DNA of 64,000 nt from Clostridium sp. UBA1056 (GCA_002316385.1 DCDL01000015.1:14924-78923); one strand, 5' to 3'. Shown: positions 28,759-39,249, counted from the first letter of the stretch. Notes: a model not told the origin generated them from the letters alone. A program made the numbers and translations.

Positions 28759-29715
28759 TCATATGAATGATTTATATATACTTACTCCATCTAAACTATA
28801 TACCTTTTCAGAGAATTCCCCTGGATTTAAATCTTTAGTAGCTTTACGCATATCATACATTCTAGCATCTAATACGTCTAAGTGATGTAACATTTCTGCT
28901 TCAGGTATCATCGGCTTCTTAGGACTTCCATACTCTGGTTCATAGTGATGTGTTAATATCATGTGTTGCAACAACATAACTATTTCTTTATCTGCATTAA
29001 CTTCCATAGCTGCAGTTTCAATTAAACTAATACCTTGTATTATATGTCCCAATAATTGACCCTCTGTACTATACTTAGATACAATTCCTAATTCACTAGA
29101 TTCCATCTCCATGATTTTAGCTATATCATGGAGAATTATTCCTGAATACAGTAAATCCTTGTTTAAATAATTGTATATATCTAATAACTTTTCTGCAGCC
29201 TTTAGCATAGTTGTTATATGATATAGAAGACCACCTTTAATTGCATGATGATTAGATTTTGCCGCTGGATAATGCATTAGCTTATAACTTAACTTACTTA
29301 TAATATTCTCAGTGATTCTTTTTATATCTTTATTTTCTATTTTTTCTATATAATCTAATAGAGTTTCAAACATATCTTCAGATTTATAAGGAGCAACTAG
29401 TATAAATTCATCTATATTAATATTATCTTCTACTGTAGAAGGCCTGATTTTCTCTACTTTTAACTGCAGCTTTCCTCTATATTCATTAACTACAGCTCTT
29501 ACTTTTACAAGCATATTATCTTTTATTAAAGCTTCAATATTTTCATTACACTCCCATAGCTTTGCATTGATTTCTCCAGTTGAATCTATTAACATAAGAT
29601 CTAAATATTTATTAGTAGTACTATTGTTAGTTATTTTGCACTCCGCATTCTTTACTAAGAAGAAATTTTCAATTCTATCCCCTTTATTAAACTCACCAAT
29701 TTTTTTATTTTCCAT
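28759..29715 (-). CDS. yhaM: YhaM-family 3'-5' exoribonuclease (OB fold + HD domain)
   Basis: A 318-residue protein, the length of B. subtilis YhaM. Residues ~10-100 are an OB-fold nucleic-acid-binding domain (FLVKNAECKIT...LMLIDSTGEINAKLW). The HD domain (~155-290) has metal ligands in HHAIKGGLLYHI, LHDIAKI and LTHHYEPEYGSPKKP. It trims RNA (and single-stranded DNA) from the 3' end. The start ATG has AAGGAGA upstream. It is a single gene with its own terminator. Confidence 0.92.
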   Translation of the reverse strand: MENKKIGEFNKGDRIENFFLVKNAECKITNNSTTNKYLDLMLIDSTGEINAKLWECNENIEALIKDNMLVKVRAVVNEYRGKLQLKVEKIRPSTVEDNINIDEFILVAPYKSEDMFETLLDYIEKIENKDIKRITENIISKLSYKLMHYPAAKSNHHAIKGGLLYHITTMLKAAEKLLDIYNYLNKDLLYSGIILHDIAKIMEMESSELGIVSKYSTEGQLLGHIIQGISLIETAAMEVNADKEIVMLLQHMILTHHYEPEYGSPKKPMIPEAEMLHHLDVLDARMYDMRKATKDLNPGEFSEKVYSLDGVSIYKSFI

Positions 29716-29795
29716 AACTGTTCTCCTTAAATTTTACTTAATGTACTATATAAGATGAATATTATCAAATTTATCAAAATTATTCAACAATACCT

Positions 29796-29825
29796 AAAAA
29801 AAGATATGTTTTACCACATCTTTTT
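29796..29825 (-). terminator. Terminator overlapping the TM2 gene stop
   Basis: AAAAAGAT...ATCTTTTT hairpin (one internal mismatch), followed on the minus strand by T7. The gene's stop codon is inside the right arm. Confidence 0.75.
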
Positions 29826-30315
29826 AATTTTGCTCTATAGCATGTTTTCTTTTAATAATTTTACCATCTTCATCTGTAAAGCTATTTATTATTATAGATA
29901 CTAAATCTACTATAATCCATATACCAAAGCCACCTAGTGTAAGTAGCATCAATATTGCAGTACCTGCCTTTCCGACATAAAATCTATGAAAACCTATAAA
30001 CCCTAAAAGTATACAAAATACTAAGGTTGCTCCCCAGCTTTTTTTACTATAGCCTTCACATTTAGATTTTAATGTAAAACCTTTGCTTTTTTCCTTCACA
30101 TCTTCTTTAGGTTTAATCTCTATTACTTCTTCACTTAGATTATTGCTATCCATTGTATTTTCCATAATATCCTTATTATCTATGCTTACAATATCATCTT
30201 CATATTCTTCTGTTATAGTAATATCATCTAATTCCAAATACTTTTGAAAACCTACCTCATTCTCATTATCAAGCTCAATATTTATTAATTTATTATTCTT
30301 TATTTCATTTACCAT
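29824..30315 (-). CDS. TM2 domain membrane protein
   Basis: A 163-residue protein. Residues 1-85 are acidic and variable; ~95-155 form a TM2 domain with two membrane helices (WGATLVFCILLGFIGFHRFYVGKAGT and MLLTLGGFGIWIIVDLVSI). It has the family's conserved G-hRFY-GK turn and D near the second helix. The start ATG at 30315 has GAGGTGAG; the upstream GTG is rejected. The function of TM2 proteins in bacteria is not defined. Confidence 0.85.
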   Translation of the reverse strand: MVNEIKNNKLINIELDNENEVGFQKYLELDDITITEEYEDDIVSIDNKDIMENTMDSNNLSEEVIEIKPKEDVKEKSKGFTLKSKCEGYSKKSWGATLVFCILLGFIGFHRFYVGKAGTAILMLLTLGGFGIWIIVDLVSIIINSFTDEDGKIIKRKHAIEQN

Positions 30316-30445
30316 GAGTAATCTCACCTCACATAAAGTATATCTAATATATCTTTATGTAATAGGGCTTCAGTATATGCAATAATTATAAATGATATAG
30401 ATTTATAATTATTTCTGTTTTTTTAAAATCTAATACTACTTAAAA

Positions 30446-31777
30446 TTAATCTTGATGTACTAAATCTAAATTACCAAATTTACTATACTTACCTATCCAT
30501 GCTAAATTTACAGTTCCAACTTCACCATTTCTATGTTTAGCTAGTATACATTCAGCTAAGTTCTCATCCTCTTTTTCCTTACTATAGTAATACTCTCTAT
30601 ATAAAAACATAACTATATCTGCATCCTGCTCTATAGAACCGGATTCTCTTAAATCTGATAGCATAGGACGGTGATCTGCTCTTTGTTCCGGTGCACGAGA
30701 TAGCTGAGATAAAGCAATTACTGGACACTTCATTTCTTTTGCTAAAGCTTTTATACTCCTTGATATTTCTGATACTTCCTGTTGTCTGTTGTCAGGGTTA
30801 CTTCCTGACATTAACTGAAGATAGTCTATAATGATTAGATCTATTCCGTGCTCTATTTTAAGTCTTCTACATTTAGATCTCATCTCCATAATAGAAATAC
30901 CTGCAGTATCATCTATATATATTCCAGCAGATGCAAGTGGACCTGAAGCCCTCGCTATATTTTCCCAATCCCTATCATCTAAGTCACCATTTCTAAGCTT
31001 TACCATATCTACATTAGATTCTGCACAAAGGAGCTTATAGGCTAACTGCTCCTTACTCATTTCTAATGAAAATATAGCTACCTTCCTTCCATCCCTTATA
31101 GCTGCATTTTGAGCTATATTAAGACAAAATGTAGTCTTTCCCATAGATGGCCTTGCGGCTATAAGTATCATATCTCCACTCTGAAAACCTGATGTTTTTG
31201 TATCTAAATCTTTAAATCCACTAGCTATTCCGTTTACTTGACCTTTATTATTGAAAATCTTTTCTATTTCTAAGAATCCTCTTTCAAGTACAGTACTCAT
31301 GGATTCAAAATCACTAGTACTTCTTTTTTCTGATATATTAAATATATTTTTTTCTGCCAAGTCTATTACTGATTCCACATCATCCTGTTTATTATAACTA
31401 TTTTCAATTATTTCTGTTGAGCTTCTTATTAGCCTCCTAAGAGTTGATTTGTCTTCAACAATTTTTATGTATGAAGATAGATTAGCTGTAGATGGTACAG
31501 AAGTACTTATCTCCATAATATAAGTTACTCCTCCAGCTTGCTCAAGTGTATCATTAGATTTTAGATAGTCTACCAAAGTTATCATATCTACAGGTATATC
31601 TTTATTATATAAATCTCTTATAGCCTTAAAAATAGTCTTATGAGCATCTTTATAGAAATCTTCAGCTGAAAGAACTTCAGTGGCCTGTGCAATAGCATTT
31701 CTATCTATCAGCATAGATCCTACTACTGATTGCTCAGCTTCTATATTTTGTGGCATTGTTCTAAGTGAGTCACTCAT
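30446..31777 (-). CDS. dnaB: Replicative DNA helicase
   Basis: A 443-residue hexameric helicase (DnaC in B. subtilis nomenclature). The N-terminal helical domain spans ~1-150 (PQNIEAEQSVVGSMLID). The RecA core follows, with Walker A ARPSMGKTTFCLNIA (~205), Walker B LIIIDYLQLM (~310) and the arginine finger region SGSIEQDADIV. It lies downstream of lonC by about 225 bp with a lonC terminator between, so it has its own promoter. Confidence 0.97.
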   Translation of the reverse strand: MSDSLRTMPQNIEAEQSVVGSMLIDRNAIAQATEVLSAEDFYKDAHKTIFKAIRDLYNKDIPVDMITLVDYLKSNDTLEQAGGVTYIMEISTSVPSTANLSSYIKIVEDKSTLRRLIRSSTEIIENSYNKQDDVESVIDLAEKNIFNISEKRSTSDFESMSTVLERGFLEIEKIFNNKGQVNGIASGFKDLDTKTSGFQSGDMILIAARPSMGKTTFCLNIAQNAAIRDGRKVAIFSLEMSKEQLAYKLLCAESNVDMVKLRNGDLDDRDWENIARASGPLASAGIYIDDTAGISIMEMRSKCRRLKIEHGIDLIIIDYLQLMSGSNPDNRQQEVSEISRSIKALAKEMKCPVIALSQLSRAPEQRADHRPMLSDLRESGSIEQDADIVMFLYREYYYSKEKEDENLAECILAKHRNGEVGTVNLAWIGKYSKFGNLDLVHQD

Positions 31778-31955
31778 ATTATTACCTCCTGCAATATATT
31801 AAAAGAAAACTCCTATATGCACTCTTAAGGAATAAATATTGCTTTCTAAATTATTTAATAGAAAACTCTCCTTCTTCATTATAATAGAGTTCTTGAAAAA
31901 TCCAAATAGTTATTTTTAATATTAAATTATTGACTTTAATCTTCATTAAATAAAA

Positions 31956-31990
31956 TTAAAACCCTGCATAAGTATATTACAGGGTTTTAA
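31956..31990 (-). terminator. Terminator of the rpsF-to-lonC side (after lonC)
   Basis: An 11-bp stem TTAAAACCCTG / CAGGGTTTTAA with a 13-base loop, just after the lonC stop at 32003. Confidence 0.8.
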
Positions 31991-32002
31991 TAATTTCATT
32001 CT

Positions 32003-33904
32003 CTAGAATACTATTTCTAAAAGTTCTTCTATTGTTGATACAGCTGTAACTTCTATATTCTCGATATTAGCTGGAACATCCTTTAAATTATCTTTCGGAA
32101 TTATTACCTGCCTTATACCCTTTCTTTTTGCTCCATATATTTTTTCAAATACTCCACCTACTGGTTTTACTTTACCTCTTATTGATATTTCACCAGTAAT
32201 AGCAATATCCTGTCTTAATGGTTTATTTAAAAGGGTACTTATAATACATGTTGTTATAGCTGCACCTGCTGATGGACCATCAATTTTTCCACCACCAATT
32301 ACATTTACATGAATATCATAGTCTTTAATTTCCTTATCCGTAACCTTCCTTATTACAGAAGCTGCATTAAATACAGAATCCTTAGCCATAGAACCAGCAG
32401 TATCATTAAACCTAATAGTTCCCTTACCTTTTTCTTTAGCTTCAAAAGCTGCACATTCTATTTCTATAGTTGAACCTAAGAATCCAGATACTCCAAGACC
32501 AAAAATCTGACCAACTTCTTTAGAATTCAAATCAGTAATATCTTCATATGGTCTTAATCTATTATTAGATGCTACTTCATTAAAGTCAGAAATAGTTATA
32601 ACTACATTTTCCCTATCTTCATTATTTAACAATACATAACCATATACGTCCGCAAGTATATTTACAGCTTTTCTACCTTCTATAGTATATCTGCTTATTT
32701 CCTTTGCTAAACCATCTTCTAATTTAATATTTAACTTTTTAGCTGCATTTAATACAACTTTTTCTATATCTATAGAAGATAGTGGTTCAAAATAGACTTC
32801 TGTACATCTTGATCTTAAAGCTGGGTTAATTTCGTTAGGTTCTCTAGTAGTAGCTCCTATTAGAACAAAATCTGCTGGAGCTCCCTTTTCAAATAAATAT
32901 TTAATATATTTAGGCGTACTTTCATCATCTGGATCATAATAAGATGATGAAAATTCAACTCTTTTATCCTCTAGAACCTTTAATAATTTATTTTGAAGAG
33001 TATAATCTAACTCTCCTATTTCATCTATAAACAGAACTCCACCGTGTGCTTCTGTAACTAATCCAGTCTTTGGTTCTGGAGTGCCACTTTCAGCTAGATC
33101 TCTCTTTGAACCTTGATATATAGGGTCGTGTACTGAACCTAATAGTGGATTTGATATTTCTCTTGGATCCCATCTTAAAGTTGTCCCATCTACCTCTACG
33201 AATTTTGCATCTTTATTATATGGAGTATGATTTAACTTCTTAACTTCTTCAAGGGCAATTCTAGCTGCTGTAGTCTTACCTACCCCTGGTGGTCCATATA
33301 AAATTATATGCTGTGGGTATGGAGATGCCATCTTCGATATCAAAGATTTAATAGCTCTCTCTTGTCCAATTATTTCTGAAAAGCTTTCAGGTCTAAGCAT
33401 ACTCATAATATTTTGAGTTAAATGTTTCTCATCTAGGCATTCTAATTCTGCATATTTTTTTAGTGTTTTACTATTTTCTGGGCCTCTTTGCTTCTTTATA
33501 ATTCCTAGTCTTACTTCATCTATATACTTTTCCTGCTTGTCTATAATCTGCTTTTCTACTTCTGCATCTAATTTGTTTTGTACATATCTTTTAGCTAAAA
33601 GCTCACTTATTTCTAAGCTAGTTTCTTTTAAAACTTGTTCTACATTACTTTCAGTTGGTGGAATATTAATTCCTTTTCCATTAGTAACTATCTTATTTAT
33701 AGCGTAAAGCTTTCTATACATATCTTTACTATTTAAGTGTTTTTGAACCTTAAATTTTACTGATCTACCTCTGATTGTTCCTTCATCTAAAAGCTTGTAC
33801 ATAACTTCGCATAAAACTTCTATTTCTACTTCCATAGTTAGTTCTTCTTCTAAACTAAAATTATTTAATTGATCAACTGAATTTATATTCAAAATTATTA
33901 GCAT
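32003..33904 (-). CDS. lonC: LonC-type ATP-dependent protease (sporulation-associated Lon paralogue)
   Basis: A 633-residue Lon-family protease without the usual LonA N-domain. Residues ~170-440 are an AAA+ ATPase (Walker A LYGPPGVGKTTAARIA, Walker B GGVLFIDEIGELD). Residues ~450-633 are the protease domain with the catalytic Ser in DGPSAGAA and Lys in KVKPVGGVFEKIYGA. This matches the LonB/LonC group limited to endospore-formers, in which LonC has been proposed from genome distribution to act in sporulation. The ribosome site AAGGAG is unusually far (~14 nt) from the ATG at 33904. It lies 50 bp downstream of rplI. Confidence 0.88.
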   Translation of the reverse strand: MLIILNINSVDQLNNFSLEEELTMEVEIEVLCEVMYKLLDEGTIRGRSVKFKVQKHLNSKDMYRKLYAINKIVTNGKGINIPPTESNVEQVLKETSLEISELLAKRYVQNKLDAEVEKQIIDKQEKYIDEVRLGIIKKQRGPENSKTLKKYAELECLDEKHLTQNIMSMLRPESFSEIIGQERAIKSLISKMASPYPQHIILYGPPGVGKTTAARIALEEVKKLNHTPYNKDAKFVEVDGTTLRWDPREISNPLLGSVHDPIYQGSKRDLAESGTPEPKTGLVTEAHGGVLFIDEIGELDYTLQNKLLKVLEDKRVEFSSSYYDPDDESTPKYIKYLFEKGAPADFVLIGATTREPNEINPALRSRCTEVYFEPLSSIDIEKVVLNAAKKLNIKLEDGLAKEISRYTIEGRKAVNILADVYGYVLLNNEDRENVVITISDFNEVASNNRLRPYEDITDLNSKEVGQIFGLGVSGFLGSTIEIECAAFEAKEKGKGTIRFNDTAGSMAKDSVFNAASVIRKVTDKEIKDYDIHVNVIGGGKIDGPSAGAAITTCIISTLLNKPLRQDIAITGEISIRGKVKPVGGVFEKIYGAKRKGIRQVIIPKDNLKDVPANIENIEVTAVSTIEELLEIVF

Positions 33905-33954
33905 AGAAAGATTTTTTACTCCTTCTATGCTTTCCTCCCCTCGGTTTTTAGAAT

Positions 33955-34401
33955 CTATTGCTGCTCTTTTATAACTACCTTTATTTTAGTTGATATCTCA
34001 GGATATAGTTTTACTTCTACATCATATGATCCCATTGTCTTAATAGTGTTAACTACTATTTTTTTCTTATCTACTGTTATATTTAATTGCTTCTCCATTT
34101 CCTGAGAAATATCTTTTGTTGTTATAGCTCCAAATAATCTTCCATTATCCCCTGACTTAGCATAAATAACTACTTCTTTATCCTTTAGCTCATTAGCAAC
34201 TTTTTGAGCTTCTTCTATTTCAGCTAATTTTTTCTTTCTATCAGCTTCATTTTTTTTATTTAAGATATGCATGTTAACATCATTTGCTTCCTGTGCTAGT
34301 TTTTTAGGAAATAAAAAATTCCTTGCATATCCATCAGATGCATTAACAACCTCACCTTTTTTTCCAACTGATTTTACGTCTTGTAATAAAATAACTTTCA
34401 T
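33955..34401 (-). CDS. rplI: 50S ribosomal protein L9
   Basis: A 148-residue protein with the N-terminal rRNA-binding signature [33 protein letters not shown], a long central helix, and a C-terminal domain. It abuts gdpP (2-bp gap), the gdpP-rplI pairing common in Firmicutes. Confidence 0.97.
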   Translation of the reverse strand: MKVILLQDVKSVGKKGEVVNASDGYARNFLFPKKLAQEANDVNMHILNKKNEADRKKKLAEIEEAQKVANELKDKEVVIYAKSGDNGRLFGAITTKDISQEMEKQLNITVDKKKIVVNTIKTMGSYDVEVKLYPEISTKIKVVIKEQQ

Positions 34402-34403
34402 TA

Positions 34404-36398
34404 TTATTCATCCTTCCTTAAGTATTTTTCTATAGCATCATTTAATAATTCTTCTGCTTGCTCTTGTGTGATATCTTTAATTCTAGCTGCAGCCATTGTT
34501 AAATGTCCTCCACCACCTAAATATTCTAGTATTACTTGAACATTTATCTCACCTAAGGATCTTCCACTTATATAAGTGTCCTCTTCTATTTTAGCAATAA
34601 CAAAGGAGGCTTGAATACCTGTAATATTTAGCAATTCATCCGCGGCTTGCGCAGGTAATACAGAATTTGATATTTCTGGTGGACATTTAGCTACAGCTAT
34701 TTTATCTTTTACTTTTGCAGTTTTTATTATATCAGCTCTTGTTATATAAACATTTAGAGGTTCACTAAATATTCTTTTTACATTTACAGTGTCAGCACCT
34801 AATCTTCGTAAAAAGGCTGCCGCTTCAAAGGTTCTTACCCCAGTTTTAAAGCAGAAATTTTTGGTATCTAAACATATTCCCGCTAATAGAGCCACTGCTT
34901 CTATCTCTCTTAGTTTTGGTTTTTCAACCATATATTGAATTAATTCTGTTATTAATTCAGATGTTGATGATGCATAAGTTTCCACATAACTTAATATTGC
35001 ACCTTGTATAAAATCTTTTGTTTTCCTATGGTGATCTATAATTACTATTCTACTAAAAGAATTTACTACTTCCATAGAAAGTACATAACTTTTATTATGA
35101 ACATCAACTAATATTAATAAACTTTTATCATTTTTTATATTTTTAGCTGTGCTTATATTTATAAATGTATCTTTATAGTTTTCATCCTCATCTAACCTGT
35201 CTAACATATATTGTACAGCATCATGAGGTTCATCCATAACTATATAGCACTCTTTATTTAAAGAACGTATTGTACTATACATACCTATTGCTGCACCCAG
35301 ACAATCCATGTCTGGATTATGATGACCCATTATGATTACATTGCTGCTTTCATTTATAAGTTCTAAAAGTGCATGCCCAATTACTCTAGCTCTAACCTTA
35401 GTTCTTTTTTCAACTTCCTTAGTCTTTCCACCGTAAAAAGATATCTTTTCAAAGCTCTTGACTACACATTGATCTCCACCTCTACCAAGGGCTAAATCCT
35501 TTGCTATGGTTGCAAATTCATTATTCTGAGCTGGAGTCTCTCCTCCTCTACCTACCCCTATACTTAATGTTACTGTAAGTTTATTTCCACTACTTACTTC
35601 TCTAATTGTATCTAATATATCAAACTTCTTATTCATCTCAAATTCTATATTAATATCTTTAGTTGTTAATACATATTTGTTCGATGAATATTTTCTTATT
35701 AGAGCTTGAAGGCTATTTGCATAATTATTTATAGTTCTATCTATGTCAGCTATAAGTTGAGGCCTTAACCCTTCTTCTGTGGTTTTAATAACATCATCAA
35801 GATTATCTACTTCGATAAGCATTACACTTTCTTTGGTTTCATTAATTTGTTTTAATAAATCAATACTGTCTGTAATATCATCAAAACAAACTCTTATAAG
35901 TTTATTGTCATCACTAATATCATGATTTTCAATAACTCCTAAATAAATATCATAGTTTCTATTCATAAATGTTATATCTTTATATTCAGACTTTTTTCCT
36001 TCTAATACTAATTTTATGTTTAGTTCCTTTATTATTTCTTTTATATTTTTTCCAATTATATCATTATTTTCTAAATGTGATGCTATACTTTCATTATACC
36101 ATATTATTTCTCCACTCTCTGACAAGAACATAGTTGGAAAAGGTACCTTAGAAAAAGCTGTAGACTTAATAGAGTTAATTTTATATGTTATGTTTTCAAT
36201 ATTACCGTTAATTTTTTCCTTACCATCATTATAGGAAATGGTATATAGCACAAGAGCTATATATATTAAAAGAATTACATTAGAAAGAATTAATTTACCT
36301 GATATAAAAAATACTATAAATAATATAATTACTATAAGTATACATATTTTATTTTTTATGAAGTTAGATAATATTTCTTTAAAATTTTCTTTATTCAT
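34404..36398 (-). CDS. gdpP: GdpP-type cyclic di-AMP phosphodiesterase
   Basis: A 664-residue membrane enzyme that hydrolyses c-di-AMP. Two membrane helices lie at ~15-55, a PAS domain at ~75-165 and a degenerate GGDEF domain at ~175-310 ([10 protein letters not shown] in place of GGDEF). The DHH domain is at ~345-500 with HHNPDMDC and IIDHHRK, and DHHA1 at ~560-655 with the GGGGH motif. All DHH metal ligands appear present. It lies between the DUF2232 gene (3 bp) and rplI (2 bp), so it is tightly co-transcribed. Confidence 0.94.
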   Translation of the reverse strand: MNKENFKEILSNFIKNKICILIVIILFIVFFISGKLILSNVILLIYIALVLYTISYNDGKEKINGNIENITYKINSIKSTAFSKVPFPTMFLSESGEIIWYNESIASHLENNDIIGKNIKEIIKELNIKLVLEGKKSEYKDITFMNRNYDIYLGVIENHDISDDNKLIRVCFDDITDSIDLLKQINETKESVMLIEVDNLDDVIKTTEEGLRPQLIADIDRTINNYANSLQALIRKYSSNKYVLTTKDINIEFEMNKKFDILDTIREVSSGNKLTVTLSIGVGRGGETPAQNNEFATIAKDLALGRGGDQCVVKSFEKISFYGGKTKEVEKRTKVRARVIGHALLELINESSNVIIMGHHNPDMDCLGAAIGMYSTIRSLNKECYIVMDEPHDAVQYMLDRLDEDENYKDTFINISTAKNIKNDKSLLILVDVHNKSYVLSMEVVNSFSRIVIIDHHRKTKDFIQGAILSYVETYASSTSELITELIQYMVEKPKLREIEAVALLAGICLDTKNFCFKTGVRTFEAAAFLRRLGADTVNVKRIFSEPLNVYITRADIIKTAKVKDKIAVAKCPPEISNSVLPAQAADELLNITGIQASFVIAKIEEDTYISGRSLGEINVQVILEYLGGGGHLTMAAARIKDITQEQAEELLNDAIEKYLRKDE

Positions 36399-36401
36399 AT
36401 A

Positions 36402-37397
36402 TTACGCCTTTCTGATTCTATATGGATCTAATTTTCTAAAGTCTAACATCATTTCTATAAAACCTATTATCCCAAAAACTATAGGTGATCCTATCATAAA
36501 TAAAAGGACTAACAAAAGTATTCTTGTACCTTTAGGCATTCCAATCTTCTTAATTAAAAAATAATCAGTTGCTGCTATTCCATTAATAGATAACACAATA
36601 ATTGTTAACATCATAGTAGAGTTATACAAAAATAGGCCCCATGTAACTCCCTTGCTTCCTATTATTGCACCTATACTAATAATAGCAATTAATGCAGCTC
36701 CAACTAAATTAGATATATAAAATTCTGAAAACCTCAATGATTTTATTTCCGTATATTTAAATATCCTAAATATAACTTGTGTAAATAATATGGTTGCATA
36801 TGCTTGTATAAATCCAGTTATAAATATTGTTGTTGGTATGAGCATAGCTAAAAATTCTACTGTAAATATAGATGAAATTTGATCAAGTATTTGTAACTGT
36901 GCTCCGCTTATTCCTTTACTAATATATATATCTTTAGTTTGATTTATATATTCATTGAACATATCTATGTATGTCTTCAATTCATTATTTATAAACTGAA
37001 ATATACTTATATTACTAACAAGCACACTAGTTAACCATACTTCAACTATCGTAGATACAATACATGCTATAATCAATGCTATTAATGTATTATATGTTTT
37101 CTTTCCATTTTTTAAGCAATAGCCTAAAACCGTACCTACTATCCAATAAGATATCCCTGAAATTATAGCTAAAATTGGATTCAGTAACATGGAAATTATT
37201 ATGGTACTTACCACTATAGCTCCTATAGAATATTTTATTCCATTTCTATAATAAATAAGAGCTACTATGATTGGTAACACTATTAGACCTATTACATATA
37301 AAAATGGAATAGTTGACGCTGCAATATTTATTATAGCTATAAGAGCTGCCATCAATGCAGCTTCTGTTAAACCTTTTGTATTAATCTTTTGTTCCAT
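36402..37397 (-). CDS. DUF2232 (YybS-like) multipass membrane protein
   Basis: A 331-residue protein with about eight predicted membrane helices (hydrophobic blocks from residue 12 to the C-terminus), interrupted by one soluble loop around residues 145-180. It is the YybS-like partner that regularly precedes gdpP-rplI in Firmicutes. It resembles energy-coupling or substrate-binding membrane components, but no substrate is known. It lies 3 bp upstream of gdpP and 12 bp downstream of the MazG-like gene. Confidence 0.85.
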   Translation of the reverse strand: MEQKINTKGLTEAALMAALIAIINIAASTIPFLYVIGLIVLPIIVALIYYRNGIKYSIGAIVVSTIIISMLLNPILAIISGISYWIVGTVLGYCLKNGKKTYNTLIALIIACIVSTIVEVWLTSVLVSNISIFQFINNELKTYIDMFNEYINQTKDIYISKGISGAQLQILDQISSIFTVEFLAMLIPTTIFITGFIQAYATILFTQVIFRIFKYTEIKSLRFSEFYISNLVGAALIAIISIGAIIGSKGVTWGLFLYNSTMMLTIIVLSINGIAATDYFLIKKIGMPKGTRILLLVLLFMIGSPIVFGIIGFIEMMLDFRKLDPYRIRKA

Positions 37398-37409
37398 AAC
37401 ATCCTCCCC

Positions 37410-37727
37410 TTAATTTCTTTCTCTTATATGATCATAAAGCTTACTCAACTCTTTACCATTTTTCTCAAGAGGATCCCCTTCTACTATCCCAACTTTTAAT
37501 TTTTTCTTCATAGTTTCATCAATTGCCAAATGAGAATATCCTAACTTTTCTGCTAAAATATATAATATTATTACCGCCCCTGATATACAATCTAATATTG
37601 CATCTTGTGCTACATTACTGCCTCTACTTAATAATTTAAAGAAATCACCTACAATACAAACTAATTCTGCCTTCAGTCCTTCTATCACTTTTATATTGGA
37701 CATAATATTAAACTCTTCCCGTCTCAT
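37410..37727 (-). CDS. MazG-like nucleotide pyrophosphohydrolase domain protein
   Basis: A 105-residue helical protein related to MazG-like family members found at this locus in clostridia. The start preferred is the ATG at 37727 (MRREEFNIMS), nine bases from AAAGG; the ATG at 37736 touches the ribosome site. The EExxE metal-binding motif of active MazG enzymes is not clear, so catalysis is uncertain. It is the first gene of the set leading to DUF2232-gdpP-rplI. Confidence 0.7.
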   Translation of the reverse strand: MRREEFNIMSNIKVIEGLKAELVCIVGDFFKLLSRGSNVAQDAILDCISGAVIILYILAEKLGYSHLAIDETMKKKLKVGIVEGDPLEKNGKELSKLYDHIRERN

Positions 37728-37839
37728 AAGAATCATCCTTTCTTTAGGCTATAAGTCTATTGTAAAATTTTTTTAATATTAATGCAACTAATTATAGATA
37801 TATTTACCTTTATTTCACAGTTATATGCAGTTAAAACAA

Positions 37840-37872
37840 AAAACTAGTGAATGACAATGATTCACTAGTTTT
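37840..37872 (-). terminator. Terminator of the rpsF-ssb-rpsR operon
   Basis: A 13-bp perfect stem AAAACTAGTGAAT / ATTCACTAGTTTT with a 7-base loop, then T on the minus strand. Confidence 0.88.
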
Positions 37873-37910
37873 ATATCAATTATATGTTTGTTTAACCAAA
37901 TTAATTATTA

Positions 37911-38192
37911 CTATTCAGTTGTGAATGGTAATAATGCTATGTTTCTAGCTCTTTTAATAGCTACAGTTAGCATTCTTTGGTGCTTAGCGCAGTTTCCAGA
38001 AATTCTTCTTGGTAATATTTTACCTTTTTCTGTAACGTACTTTCTTAATTTATTGATATCTTTATAATCTATAGCGGTTGCTTTATCCATACAGAAAGCA
38101 CATACTTTTCTCTTAGTTCTTTTTCTGTTTCCGCCTCTTCTTCTATCACTTTTATCATTTCTATCATTTCTATCATTTCTATCATAAGCCAT
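37911..38192 (-). CDS. rpsR: 30S ribosomal protein S18
   Basis: A 93-residue protein. The conserved core is [11 protein letters not shown]...[50 protein letters not shown]. The N-terminus carries an RND repeat ([20 protein letters not shown]) encoded by a short tandem DNA repeat at ~38156-38185. It may vary in copy number among strains. Last gene of the S6 operon. Confidence 0.97.
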   Translation of the reverse strand: MAYDRNDRNDRNDKSDRRRGGNRKRTKRKVCAFCMDKATAIDYKDINKLRKYVTEKGKILPRRISGNCAKHQRMLTVAIKRARNIALLPFTTE

Positions 38193-38216
38193 TGCACTTA
38201 CCTCCTTACCTAATTA

Positions 38217-38654
38217 TTAAAATGGCATATCCTCACCATCATCAATTGGAGTCATATCTCCGCCACCAAAATAATCTGATGGTATTGATGAATTATTATG
38301 AGAAACAGCTCCAGTATTCATTTCTGATGTTTTATTGCCGCCCCATTCAAGGAAACTTACTTCATCAGCTACTACTTCAGTAACATATCTTCTTCCACCG
38401 TCTTTAGCTTCATAAGAACGAGTTTCAATTCTACCAGCTACACTTAAAAGTTTACCTTTACTCATGTAGTTTGCAGTACTTTCAGCTTGTTTACCCCATA
38501 CTACTACAGGTATAAAATCCGCATCAGGTTGACCTTCCTTCTTAAATCTTCTATTGACTGCAATTGTAAATGTGGCTACAGCTGTACCTGTACCTGGAGT
38601 AAATTTTAACTCTGGGTCTTTGGTTAATCTTCCGATTAAAACAACCTTATTCAT
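38217..38654 (-). CDS. ssb: Single-stranded DNA-binding protein
   Basis: A 145-residue OB-fold protein ([23 protein letters not shown]) with a Ser/Gly/Asn-rich linker from ~110. It has the acidic C-terminal tip DDGEDMPF that recruits replication and repair partners. It lies between rpsF (10 bp) and rpsR (24 bp). Confidence 0.97.
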   Translation of the reverse strand: MNKVVLIGRLTKDPELKFTPGTGTAVATFTIAVNRRFKKEGQPDADFIPVVVWGKQAESTANYMSKGKLLSVAGRIETRSYEAKDGGRRYVTEVVADEVSFLEWGGNKTSEMNTGAVSHNNSSIPSDYFGGGDMTPIDDGEDMPF

Positions 38655-38664
38655 TAACTACCAC

Positions 38665-38955
38665 CTACTTGCTTTCTGGATTGATTATAATATGTCTTAT
38701 AACACCATCTGTAATTCTGAATACTCTGTCTAATTCTTTAGGTAATTCAGCATCAGCTTTAAAGTTGATTAATGTGTATACACCTTCGTTAACTTTTGCG
38801 ATTTCGTAAGCTAGCTTTCTTCTACCCCAAACGTCAACACTTTCAACTTCTCCACCATTGTTTTCTATTACACCTTTGAATTTTTCAACGTTAGCTTTAA
38901 CAGCCTCCTCGTCTAATGATGGGTGTAATATGAATATAGTTTCATATGATCTCAT
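38665..38955 (-). CDS. rpsF: 30S ribosomal protein S6
   Basis: A 96-residue protein (MRSYETIFILHPSLDEE...IINPESK). The ATG at 38955 has a strong GGAGGTG seven bases upstream; the GTG at 38964 is part of that site. First gene of rpsF-ssb-rpsR, with a candidate S6:S18-binding leader just upstream. Confidence 0.97.
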   Translation of the reverse strand: MRSYETIFILHPSLDEEAVKANVEKFKGVIENNGGEVESVDVWGRRKLAYEIAKVNEGVYTLINFKADAELPKELDRVFRITDGVIRHIIINPESK

Positions 38956-38974
38956 TAGTTTCACCTCCTCCCCC

Positions 38975-39009
38975 CGGACTAACGGCTGTGATTTTCACAG
39001 CAGGGATTA
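38975..39009 (-). promoter_or_regulatory. Candidate S6:S18 autoregulatory leader RNA
   Basis: The minus-strand RNA has an inner hairpin CTGTGA-AAA-TCACAG followed by the single-stranded CCGTTAG and an outer helix of a CCC block with the GGGGGG run. This fits the known rpsF leader motif in which the S6:S18 complex recognises a CCG bulge. The run of G is also next to the ribosome-binding site, so protein binding could block translation. Confidence 0.7.
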
Positions 39010-39057
39010 CATCATCAAATTATATCATAGTACATCTATTAAGTCAATATTATTATT

Positions 39058-39249
39058 TTAACTTTCCTCAGCTTTAATAACTTTCTTTATACTCTTTTCA
39101 AATTTACTTCTAGGAATCATAACAATTCTATCACATCCTGTGCATCTAATTTTTATATCTGCACCCACTCTAATTACTTCCCATTTATTACTACCACATG
39201 GATGTGTTTTTTTAGTTTCTACAATATCATTTAAATCAAATTCTTTCAT
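39058..39249 (-). CDS. DUF951 zinc-ribbon-like protein
   Basis: A 63-residue protein of the DUF951 (YyzM-like, COG4481) family. It has an N-terminal FDLNDIVETKKTHPCGSNKW and CTGCDR. The Cys residues could bind a metal. This family is regularly found just upstream of rpsF in Firmicutes. No experimental function is known to me. Confidence 0.85.
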   Translation of the reverse strand: MKEFDLNDIVETKKTHPCGSNKWEVIRVGADIKIRCTGCDRIVMIPRSKFEKSIKKVIKAEES

